DNA of 9,256 nucleotides from Candidatus Poribacteria bacterium. GTDB taxonomy: Bacteria > Poribacteria > WGA-4E > WGA-3G. The position numbers and the translations under genes were made by a program. Shown piece by piece: positions 1 to 5,681 of this stretch. The notes beneath the pieces were generated by a model that saw nothing but the letters and a program-made list of their open reading frames with translations, was not told where the DNA came from and searched no databases. Numbering within the stretch: position 1 is the stretch's first letter; every line of letters starts with the position of its first letter. The DNA is taken from contig JAPPMR010000866.1 of assembly GCA_028818995.1 (NCBI GenBank), positions 1 through 9,256 of the forward strand. The letters run 5' to 3'.

Positions 1-135
1 GCAAAGACGACAACGCAAAACTTATCAAAATATATCCAGCAAAGGAAACCCGTGTTTCTCAACGCAGATGAAAAATATGAAACTTAAATAAAATGTCTAT
101 AAACCCTTACAGATACTGAGTTTATAGCGAATTTC
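1..135. other. Left-edge region, possible gene tail, undecided
   Basis: All three plus-strand frames are open at the left edge. One closes at TGA 69-71, one at TAA 85-87 and one at about 91. The frame ending at 69-71 (about 22 codons, ending ..TRVSQRR) looks most like a protein C-terminus by composition, but the stretch is too short to decide. A gene could end here, or none may. Positions 92-135 are AT-rich, with no motif I can name. Homology to sequence left of the window would settle it. Confidence 0.25.
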
Positions 136-181
136 AAAAAGTTACCATGGTATGAAAAAAGTTACCAAATGGTAACTTTTT
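136..181. promoter_or_regulatory. GTTACCA inverted-repeat cluster, operator- or terminator-like
   Basis: AAAAAGTTACCA occurs directly at 136-147 and again at 156-167, and its exact reverse complement TGGTAACTTTTT lies at 170-181. The second and third copies can fold into an 11-bp stem with a four-base loop ending in a run of T. The first copy overlaps a perfect palindrome TACCATGGTA (143-152). Direct plus inverted copies directly before a Shine-Dalgarno suggest a repressor operator. The A-rich/T-rich hairpin could equally act as a bidirectional terminator. The pattern is seen; the role is inferred. Confidence 0.5.
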
Positions 182-201
182 AAGGAGATGATTCGAATAA
201 A

Positions 202-270
202 ATGAAAAGAAAAATACAATCAATTCGCGCATCTAGGATAACGATTTTTAGATGCCAACTTTTCGACTAA
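202..270 (+). CDS. Hypothetical 22-residue mini-ORF, possibly a gene remnant
   Basis: A short reading frame begins MKRKIQSIRASR and stops after 22 codons. It follows an AAGGAG at 182-187, which is 14 bases from the ATG and therefore farther than usual. It lies just downstream of the GTTACCA repeat cluster. The peptide is strongly basic at its N-terminus and resembles nothing I recognise. The regulated-looking leader with almost no coding sequence suggests either a tiny peptide or the surviving 5' end of a gene lost to deletion or frameshift. An imperfect hairpin at 260-290 overlaps its stop codon. Low confidence that it is expressed. Confidence 0.2.
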   Translation: MKRKIQSIRASRITIFRCQLFD

Positions 271-290
271 AACGGATAATTAGACGAAAA
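260..290. repeat. Imperfect hairpin
   Basis: The arms TTTTCG-A-CTAA (260-270) and TTAG-A-CGAAAA (280-290) pair over ten positions with one A/A mismatch around a nine-base loop. No U-tract follows on either strand, so it is not a typical terminator. It could be a protein-binding site or the 3' boundary of the mini-ORF unit. Confidence 0.4.
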
Positions 291-310
291 TTGAATGCCT
301 CTGTTTAAGA

Positions 311-613
311 CCTATCTTGGGTGTGTAAAGTTTTTTGCAGAAGTTTCGCTCAGGCGCGTTGTCTGAGTCATTTGCCATTTTCTGTCTGAATCACAGATTA
401 TCGCGGATGACGCACAAAAACGCGGATTATGACAATGACAATACTCATTTTTCCTGACAGTAAAATGGCATCCTTCGTATACAATACACCTATGCACTCA
501 TCCAATCAAAAGGACTGCATCAGAAAACGTATTAAAATCCGCGTCATCCGATAAATCCGTGCAAATCCGCGATTCAGACAACACACATGCCAAAATATTT
601 ACACCCCTATCTT
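311..613. mobile_element. MITE-like element (319-605) with 8-bp target duplication
   Basis: The eight bases CCTATCTT occur at 311-318 and again at 606-613, bracketing a ~287-bp segment. Its ends are imperfect inverted repeats: GGGTGTGTAAAG at the left and TTTACACC at the right. Further in, TGTCTGAATC (383-392) is matched by GATTCAGACA (571-580), CGGATGACGC (404-413) by GCGTCATCCG (541-550), and CGCGGATT (421-428) by AATCCGCG (536-543). No transposase fits inside. A 61-codon minus-strand frame across it looks like chance. These are hallmarks of a non-autonomous element moved in trans. An 8-bp duplication with GGG-type ends would suit IS1595-like transposition, but family assignment is a guess. 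It sits 10 bp upstream of a promoter. Confidence 0.7.
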
Positions 614-622
614 TAAAATTTA

Positions 623-652
623 TTGACAAAAAACATTAAAATTTGGTATTAT
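623..652 (+). promoter_or_regulatory. Sigma70-type promoter for the NUDIX-led gene row
   Basis: A perfect -35 box TTGACA (623-628) is followed by an 18-base spacer and a -10 box TATTAT (647-652). The -10 is preceded by TGG, which gives an extended -10. Transcription would be expected to start near 658-661, immediately at the GTG start codon at 662. The -35 lies only 10 bp from the right-hand target duplication of the preceding element. Confidence 0.75.
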
Positions 653-661
653 ATCTTTTAA

Positions 662-1090
662 GTGTATTGTTACGATTATCCACGCCCCTCAGTGACTGTT
701 GATATTGTGTTATTGACGGATGTCTTTCCGCATCCCAAAGTCTTGTTAATTCGGCGTAAGAACCCTCCTTTTAAAGACTTGTGGGCACTGCCGGGCGGTT
801 TTCTGGAAATGGACGAAACACTTGAGGAAAGCGCACTACGCGAGTTAAACGAAGAAACGAATATATCAGACGTTGAACTGACACAAGTTGGAACTTTTGG
901 ACATCCCGACCGTGATCCACGCGGGCGTGTTATCACTATTGCTTACGTTGGAATCATAAATTCGGAACAACAGAAAGCTGTAGCAGGTTCTGATGCTGTG
1001 GAAGTTGCTTGGTTTTCAACATTAGAATTACCGCAGCTTGCATTTGACCATAGTGAAATAATTGAAAAGGCGTTGGAAGGATTAAAATGA
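662..1090 (+). CDS. NUDIX hydrolase, ADP-ribose pyrophosphatase-like
   Basis: A 142-residue protein of the NUDIX superfamily, which cleaves nucleoside diphosphates linked to another moiety and uses Mg2+ or Mn2+. The NUDIX box spans residues 46-68: G46, E52, R60-E61, E64-E65. The glycine usual near the box end is Asn (N67-I68). The N-terminal YDYPRP (4-9), the GHPDRDPRGR segment (80-89) and the AFDHSEII segment (127-134) resemble the ADP-ribose/NrtR-related branch, but no DNA-binding domain follows, so it is an enzyme rather than the NrtR regulator. The GTG start is chosen because TAA sits directly upstream in frame (659-661) and the next start would lose YDYPRP. There is no Shine-Dalgarno; the transcript is predicted leaderless. 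Its stop overlaps the next start as ATGA. The exact substrate cannot be read from sequence. Confidence 0.88.
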   Translation: MYCYDYPRPSVTVDIVLLTDVFPHPKVLLIRRKNPPFKDLWALPGGFLEMDETLEESALRELNEETNISDVELTQVGTFGHPDRDPRGRVITIAYVGIINSEQQKAVAGSDAVEVAWFSTLELPQLAFDHSEIIEKALEGLK

Positions 1091-1419
1091 AACACTTCGG
1101 CTTAACCTTGAACCTAAAAAACGATCCAGCAATTATTGAACAATATAAGGCGTATCATAGAGATGCTTGGCCAGAGACATTGGCAGGTCTAAAAGCGGTT
1201 GGCATAACGAAAATGAATATCTACTTGTTAGGTCGGCGTTTATTTATGGCAATGGAGACTGTGGACACCTTTGATATAGAACGGGATTTCCCGCGCTATC
1301 TTGAAGAACATCCGAAGTGTAGAGAATGGGATGAATTAATGCGAACTTTTCAGGAACCGATTGAAGAGGCACAACCAGGTGAATGGTGGGCACAGATGGA
1401 ACCTGTATTTGAATTATAA
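1087..1419 (+). CDS. L-rhamnose mutarotase family protein
   Basis: This 110-residue protein matches the RhaM (YiiL/DUF718) family in length and layout. The family flips alpha and beta anomers of L-rhamnose, or L-fucose in some members, in the cytoplasm. By-eye alignment to E. coli RhaM puts Y20, H24 (the active-site histidine, His22 in E. coli) and WPE (28-30) in place, followed by IYL (45-47), RLFMAME (51-57), WW (99-100) and a PVFEL C-terminus. The position facing E. coli Tyr41 appears to be Met43, so the sugar may differ from rhamnose. The start overlaps the NUDIX stop by four bases (ATGA), with GGAAGGA at 1075-1081 as Shine-Dalgarno, indicating translational coupling. Family call is firm; substrate is open. 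Confidence 0.85.
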   Translation: MKHFGLTLNLKNDPAIIEQYKAYHRDAWPETLAGLKAVGITKMNIYLLGRRLFMAMETVDTFDIERDFPRYLEEHPKCREWDELMRTFQEPIEEAQPGEWWAQMEPVFEL

Positions 1420-1485
1420 ATTGGCATAGAACGTGAACATATAAGGTGTTGACAATCTTGTTTGTATGATTTCAAAGGTTGAAAA

Positions 1486-2415
1486 ATGACAATCAGTTAC
1501 GACTTCATAGTATTCAGTGGTAGACTTTCAGAGAACAGTTGGATCCTTGGGATGAAAGCGATTCAAGGCGAAGTGCCTCTGGATATCGTCATACCGAGTT
1601 TGCATACATCATCAGATGCCGAGGATAAGGATATAATCGGAGTTTTGACAAAAGAGGGTATCTCGCGAGAGAGTTCCGATGTGATGGAACTTTACCGATA
1701 TCTTCGGCAGTTAAACCCCAAATCGAATCAAGCATTTGGATACAATGAAGTTGCAATCCGCAATATCCATACCCGCCTAAATTTGCTAAAGGTTGACGAA
1801 GAGCTTCGCGTCCAAATTACTTATACCGAACGTAGAGAAAACTATACTCCCGTCGCATATAATATTAAATTGTTAGGCATCTTCCAGATTACAGATGCCG
1901 ATACATTCGATTCTGAATCGGAAACACCTGAAATCACTGAAACAGATACGGCTGAAGAAAATATACAAGATGTTCCTGAACAAGATGAGAAAAATGTGAT
2001 TCCAACAGAATTCCCTCAAACGGATCCAGAAATACCGGTTTATAAAACGACGAATACGCTGGAAAAATTAATCACTTTTACGCGAACACTACAAGCCGAG
2101 TTAAAAGAAACAACGGAAAATCTCGCTTTAATGACTGAAAGAGTGCAATTATTGGAAGAAGAGCGCCAACGCTACCGAGAGCAAGAAAACTTGCTGCAAG
2201 ATATTCTTGATCGTCTCAACCAATTAGAAAATTTAAACAACCGAATTGACTCCCTTGAAGAAGACCGTCATCAGCTTGGCAAGTTACAACAAACTTTAAC
2301 AACGTATTTTAAAACTTCTAATCGGCAAACCCAAGCATTGCTTAAAGAGGTCAGTGATGAAACGGACGATGTCAACGCAGAAATTAACCCTCGATCAAAA
2401 AGAAACGAATTCTGA
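1486..2415 (+). CDS. Unrecognised protein: N-terminal globular domain, acidic linker, C-terminal coiled coil
   Basis: I do not recognise this 309-residue protein. Three parts are visible. Residues 1-135 look globular, with alternating hydrophobic strands (YDFIVF, LDIVI, ELRVQITY, YNIKLLGIF). Residues 136-188 form an acidic, Glu/Asp/Thr/Pro-rich linker likely to be disordered. Residues about 191-276 are a Leu/Glu/Gln/Arg-rich heptad-like coiled coil (LMTERVQLLEEERQRY, then LDRLNQLENLNNRIDSLEED), ending in a polar tail. No signal peptide or membrane segment is seen, so it is probably cytoplasmic and oligomeric. The ATG follows AAAGG (1474-1478) by seven bases. The gene lies 66 bp after the mutarotase, and its stop touches the Shine-Dalgarno of the next gene, so it belongs to the row. 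The layout suggests an adaptor or scaffold, but no function can be assigned. Confidence 0.8.
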   Translation: MTISYDFIVFSGRLSENSWILGMKAIQGEVPLDIVIPSLHTSSDAEDKDIIGVLTKEGISRESSDVMELYRYLRQLNPKSNQAFGYNEVAIRNIHTRLNLLKVDEELRVQITYTERRENYTPVAYNIKLLGIFQITDADTFDSESETPEITETDTAEENIQDVPEQDEKNVIPTEFPQTDPEIPVYKTTNTLEKLITFTRTLQAELKETTENLALMTERVQLLEEERQRYREQENLLQDILDRLNQLENLNNRIDSLEEDRHQLGKLQQTLTTYFKTSNRQTQALLKEVSDETDDVNAEINPRSKRNEF

Positions 2416-2421
2416 AAGGAG
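2416..2421 (+). promoter_or_regulatory. Shine-Dalgarno abutting the upstream stop
   Basis: AAGGAG begins on the base after the TGA (2413-2415) of the coiled-coil gene and lies nine bases before ATG 2431. The contact suggests ribosomes ending the upstream gene can re-initiate here. Confidence 0.8.
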
Positions 2422-2430
2422 AACCGTTTC

Positions 2431-3231
2431 ATGATAAAAATTGGCACGATGTCTTTGAATGTCAAAGGCACCACAGCAACCGATTTTGCCCAAATCGTAT
2501 ATGATCTCGGCTTTGATGTAATTGAACTCCATTCCAGTGCTTTTGAATCTACTGATGCAACTTATCTACGGGACCTAAAGATGAACCTCATGCGAAAAGG
2601 TTTGCCATTAGGTTACATCGGAGTCAGCAATAATTTCGGTAAACCTGTTGCTGAACATCCCGAACAGATTGCGCTTATTAAGCAATGGATTGACGTTGCA
2701 GCCTTTATGAGTTGTCCGATTGTTCGGGTTTTCGCTGCCTACGTACCTGCAGATTGCGATGATGAAGAGACATTGTGGCCTCCTATGATTGAAGGCTTTA
2801 AGGAGGTAGCAGAATACGGATACGAATCGGGGATTCTCGTTGGTCTTCAAAATCATAATCACAACAACGTTACACGCACTGGGGATGCCGTTTTACGTGC
2901 TTTAAATGAAACTGACCACCCATATTTCACACACATTTTGGATACGGGGCAGTATGCAGGTTCCCCTGGTGCAAGTGGACATCGCGGTTCCCCTCATCCA
3001 GATTACGACTGCTATGCCAGTATTAAACAAACTGCCCCTTATGCTGTTTACGTCCGCACAAAGTTTTATGAGATTGATAGCGGTGTAGAGGAATGGCTGG
3101 ACTACCCGCGAGTTTTGGATATTTTGCGAGGTGTTGGGTATAACGGTTGTCTTTCAGTTGTCTATGAAGGGCAATCTGATCCGATTGAATCGATGCGTAA
3201 GGCAAGAAGTTATTTGGAATCTATATTGTAA
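2431..3231 (+). CDS. Sugar phosphate isomerase/epimerase-like TIM-barrel protein
   Basis: This 266-residue protein has the length and pattern of the xylose-isomerase-like TIM-barrel (AP endonuclease 2) family, whose members isomerise or epimerise sugars and inositols at a divalent metal. Visible landmarks are the first strand IGTMSLN (4-10), GFDVIEL (27-33), VRVFAAY (98-104), GLQNHNHNN (138-146), HILDTGQY (168-175), YVRTKFYEID (207-216) and LSVVYEGQ (241-248). Usual metal ligands are Glu, Asp, His and Glu. Here Asp171 and Glu246 are in place, but Gln140 and Arg209 appear to stand where Glu and His are usual. The protein may use a different site or not be a canonical isomerase. A strong Shine-Dalgarno supports the start. 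The next gene follows 22 bp downstream. Substrate unknown; a sugar linked to the nearby mutarotase is an inference. Confidence 0.8.
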   Translation: MIKIGTMSLNVKGTTATDFAQIVYDLGFDVIELHSSAFESTDATYLRDLKMNLMRKGLPLGYIGVSNNFGKPVAEHPEQIALIKQWIDVAAFMSCPIVRVFAAYVPADCDDEETLWPPMIEGFKEVAEYGYESGILVGLQNHNHNNVTRTGDAVLRALNETDHPYFTHILDTGQYAGSPGASGHRGSPHPDYDCYASIKQTAPYAVYVRTKFYEIDSGVEEWLDYPRVLDILRGVGYNGCLSVVYEGQSDPIESMRKARSYLESIL

Positions 3232-3253
3232 ATCACAAGTTGTAGAGGAGAAA

Positions 3254-4357
3254 ATGAAAACACGCGCTGCTGTCATGTATGAACACAATCAACCTGTGGT
3301 TGTTGAGGAGTTGGAGTTAGAAGAACCGAGAGCGAATGAGGTTCTCGTCCGCACTGCTGCAAGTGGGGTGTGTCACTCCGACCTTTCTGTTGTCACGGGT
3401 GCTATCTACTACGATGCGGCTGTTGTGCTTGGACATGAGGGTGCGGGTGTAATTGAACATGTTGGAAGCGATGTAACAGATTTTCAGGTGGGAGACCATG
3501 TAATCCTCTCATTTGTCACCTATTGCGGTGATTGTTACATGTGTCAGATGGAAAAAGTGTGTCTGTGTGAAAGTTACAATGTGGAGCGCGGTTTTCAATT
3601 AGATGGGACTTACCGCTTCTATAACAAATCAGGTGATGGAATCCTACAAATGGCACGGATCGCAACGATGTCGGAATACATGGTCGTGCCGCAACAAAAC
3701 CTCGTCAAAATTGACCCTGATTATGCGTTAGAGAAAGCAGCACTTGTAGGGTGCGGTGTGACAACAGGCGTTGGTGCTGTCTTGAATACTGCAAAAGTTG
3801 AACCCGGTAGTTCCGTAGCGGTTATTGGCACAGGGGGAGTCGGTTTAAATGCTATTCAAGGTGCTGCGCTCGCACAAGCAGAGAAGATTATCGCTGTTGA
3901 TATTGCAGAGAAAAAACTTGACTTTGCCAAAAGTTTTGGCGCAACGGATGCTGTCAATGCTGCTGAGATTGATCCGGTTGAAGGAGTTCGTGAGTTGACA
4001 AATGGTCGCGGTGTAGATTATGCGTTTGAAGTAATTGGGAATCCAGAGACTATCGCTCAAGCATATCGTATGGTGCGTGCCGCTGGTACTGCTGTTATTG
4101 TCGGAATAGTACACCATCAAAAGGAATTTAGTATTCCAGCCCAACACTTTGTCACCTCTGAAAAACAGATCATCGGATCGTTCTACGGTTCGTGCCAACC
4201 GCGGGTAGATATGCCGAAACTTCTCAGTCTTTATACGGAAGGAAAGTTGAAGTTAGATGAACTGATTACTCGCCATTATTCTCTTGATCAGATAAACGAG
4301 GCATTTGCCGATATGGAAGCAGGTGAAAACGCCCGTGGTGTAATCCTTTTTAATTGA
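3254..4357 (+). CDS. Zinc-dependent alcohol dehydrogenase, MDR superfamily
   Basis: A 367-residue medium-chain dehydrogenase that would oxidise an alcohol to an aldehyde or ketone with NAD. Catalytic zinc ligands are C40 (GVCHSDL), H61-E62 (GHEGAG) and C167 (GCGVTTG). The structural-zinc lobe has C91, C94, C97 and C105. The Rossmann motif GTGGVG lies at 192-197, and D216 at the end of the next strand favours NAD over NADP. The structural lobe plus GCGVTTG resembles the class III/formaldehyde and NDMA-type branch, but the alcohol cannot be named. ATG 3254 is chosen because GAGGAG (3245-3250) precedes it and the protein then begins with the normal first strand. An in-frame ATG at 3131 would add 41 residues lying inside the TIM-barrel gene. 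Spacing to neighbours is 22 and 32 bp, consistent with an operon. Confidence 0.9.
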   Translation: MKTRAAVMYEHNQPVVVEELELEEPRANEVLVRTAASGVCHSDLSVVTGAIYYDAAVVLGHEGAGVIEHVGSDVTDFQVGDHVILSFVTYCGDCYMCQMEKVCLCESYNVERGFQLDGTYRFYNKSGDGILQMARIATMSEYMVVPQQNLVKIDPDYALEKAALVGCGVTTGVGAVLNTAKVEPGSSVAVIGTGGVGLNAIQGAALAQAEKIIAVDIAEKKLDFAKSFGATDAVNAAEIDPVEGVRELTNGRGVDYAFEVIGNPETIAQAYRMVRAAGTAVIVGIVHHQKEFSIPAQHFVTSEKQIIGSFYGSCQPRVDMPKLLSLYTEGKLKLDELITRHYSLDQINEAFADMEAGENARGVILFN

Positions 4358-4389
4358 CAGCCTTCCTTTTATCACAATGAATACGCAAA

Positions 4390-5166
4390 ATGAAATCCAT
4401 ACACACCTCTGTCCGTGAACAGTTTAGCCAACATGCTGACTATTATGCAGAAAGCAGCGCGCATGCCAAAGGTGATACTCTTGAGGTTATCCTTGACTTT
4501 GCCGATCCGAAAGGAACAGAAAAGACGTTGGATATTGCGACAGGTACAGGATTTACAGCGTTTGCACTTGCACCTAAGGTAGCACATGTAATCGCTACGG
4601 ATCTCACGCCTGAGATGGCTGTAAAAGCATCCGAGTTAGCGCAGGAACAAGCGATAGAAAACGTAGCGTTTTCCGTTGCTGCTGCAGAGTCTTTACCGTT
4701 TGCCACAGCTTCGTTAGATTTAGTAACCTGTCGACTTGCCCCACACCACTTCCAAGATGTTCCCAAATTCTTGAGCGAGGTCCATCGTGTTTTACGAACA
4801 GATGGACTTTTTTGCCTTGTAGATTCCGTTTCCCCTGAATCTGAAAAGTTAATAGCATGGCAAAATCGGGTTGAAAAGTTACGCGACGATTCTCACGTAT
4901 ATGGGTATCCGCCATCTCAGTGGGATGCGATGATTTCGGATGCCGGTTTTGATATTGAGAAAACAGCACACACGCGAAATGCGTTGATGTCGTTTTTATG
5001 GTGGGTGCGTCCACAGAAAAATCCGCCGGAAGTAGTACGCGAAATCCGTGAAGCTTTTGCCCAACTTTCACCTGATGATGCAAAAGAGCATTATACAGTT
5101 GAACCTGCGGATGATGATTTCTATTTTTCGTGGCCGATGTATGCAGTTAAAGCGCGGCGAGGGTAA
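4390..5166 (+). CDS. Class I SAM-dependent methyltransferase, UbiE/YcgJ-like
   Basis: A 258-residue Rossmann-fold methyltransferase. The SAM-binding motif I is LDIATGTGFTA (47-57), the ribose-contacting acid is D71 (IATDLTPEM), a motif II-type acid is E100 (AAAESLPF), followed by DLVTCRLAPHHF (110-121) and the post-motif helix and strand LSEVHRVLRTDGLFCLVD (128-145). The C-terminal part (about 150-258) is the substrate cap and holds no feature naming the substrate. By composition it matches generic UbiE/Coq5 or YcgJ-like small-molecule methyltransferases. A TGA at 4378-4380 lies in frame upstream, so ATG 4390 is the earliest start. It has no clear Shine-Dalgarno. An out-of-frame ATG at 4377 opens a 13-codon frame that overlaps the start and ends at 4418, possibly feeding ribosomes in. 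It is the last plus-strand gene of the row. Confidence 0.87.
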   Translation: MKSIHTSVREQFSQHADYYAESSAHAKGDTLEVILDFADPKGTEKTLDIATGTGFTAFALAPKVAHVIATDLTPEMAVKASELAQEQAIENVAFSVAAAESLPFATASLDLVTCRLAPHHFQDVPKFLSEVHRVLRTDGLFCLVDSVSPESEKLIAWQNRVEKLRDDSHVYGYPPSQWDAMISDAGFDIEKTAHTRNALMSFLWWVRPQKNPPEVVREIREAFAQLSPDDAKEHYTVEPADDDFYFSWPMYAVKARRG

Positions 5167-5187
5167 AATCTCTTAGATGCGGTAGAC

Positions 5188-5207
5188 AATATGTTTAGAC
5201 ATATTTT
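5188..5207 (+). terminator. Weak candidate terminator after the methyltransferase
   Basis: AATATGT (5188-5194) and ACATATT (5199-5205) form a perfect 7-bp stem around TTAG, running into a short T run (5204-5207). The stem is AT-rich and weak. Its place, 22 bases after the last gene of the row and before a convergent gene, is the main support. Confidence 0.35.
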
Positions 5208-5250
5208 AAGAAGTAGTGACAAAGTTCTCTAATCTAATTCCTTATTAATA

Positions 5251-5607
5251 TCAGAGTTGATCTTCAATCCATTCGTCATCGTGGTCAGGGTTATAGATTA
5301 GCCCTTTTTTGATGTCAAGACAGAGATCAAGCATCTCCAAAATCATGTGTCCTACAAGCACAGGTACATTTTCTGGTATATCTGTCACCTCAATTGAATA
5401 AATAAATCTGTCCACAATACCGTTTGTGGTTTGCCCTTTCCTACTACTAACAGGTGTCAAACCGAGTTGTTCAACGAGTGATTTCGGTAAAGACAATTGA
5501 GAAGCACCAGTATCAACGACTGCGTTTTCAACAGTTATACGCCGAACCTCCTCAGGATCAATAACGCCTGCCTCTGTCAGATTCAAGTCTTTTATAGTGG
5601 AAACCAT
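5251..5607 (-). CDS. Retropepsin-like single-domain aspartic protease
   Basis: This 118-residue protein has the clan AA aspartic protease signature: hydrophobic strand plus VVDTGAS (30-36, catalytic Asp32), a flap region around GQTTNGIVDRF (58-68) and the second hydrophobic segment VPVLVGHMILEMLDLCLD (81-98). One DTG motif in a protein this short implies an active homodimer, as in retroviral proteases. No signal peptide or membrane segment is visible, so it is probably cytoplasmic. I take ATG 5607-5605 as the start; a GTG at 5619-5617 would add four residues. Neither has a strong Shine-Dalgarno. It is convergent with the methyltransferase gene and transcribed alone. Such solitary bacterial retropepsins are known as a family, but their substrates are mostly unknown. 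A gag/pol context is absent, so it is not a retroelement relic by neighbourhood. Confidence 0.82.
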   Translation of the reverse strand: MVSTIKDLNLTEAGVIDPEEVRRITVENAVVDTGASQLSLPKSLVEQLGLTPVSSRKGQTTNGIVDRFIYSIEVTDIPENVPVLVGHMILEMLDLCLDIKKGLIYNPDHDDEWIEDQL

Positions 5608-5625
5608 AATTACTTGCACACGATT

Positions 5626-5681
5626 GTAGCGTAACCTGTTAGGTTGCTTACACTCTGCACAAACTGGAAAGTTTGTGCTAC
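5626..5681. repeat. Double hairpin repeat upstream of the protease gene
   Basis: Two neighbouring palindromes are visible. AACCT (5633-5637) pairs with AGGTT (5641-5645) over a GTT loop. GCACAAACT (5657-5665) pairs perfectly with AGTTTGTGC (5670-5678) around GGAA, a GNRA tetraloop sequence. GTA (5626-5628) and TAC (5679-5681) bracket the pair. The unit lies just before the start of the minus-strand protease gene, so it would be in its 5' leader or promoter. I take it as a REP-like dispersed repeat; an RNA regulatory role is possible but unsupported. Confidence 0.6.

Noticed and set aside
312..497. 61-codon minus-strand frame across the first MITE
   Set aside because: It lies inside the inverted-repeat element, is Cys/His-rich by chance, has no ribosome site and resembles no protein.
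1449..1470. TTGACA and TATGAT ahead of the coiled-coil gene
   Set aside because: The spacer is only 10 bases, so the two boxes cannot form one sigma70 promoter.
3131..3253. 41-residue N-terminal extension of the dehydrogenase
   Set aside because: It lies within the TIM-barrel gene; the start at 3254 has its own Shine-Dalgarno and gives the normal family N-terminus.
3845..4198. 117-codon antisense frame over the dehydrogenase
   Set aside because: It is opposite conserved Rossmann-fold coding sequence and has no recognisable domain.
4443..5083. Antisense frames of 107 and 159 codons over the methyltransferase
   Set aside because: They are shadows of a clearly coding plus-strand gene with intact SAM motifs, and show no family features.
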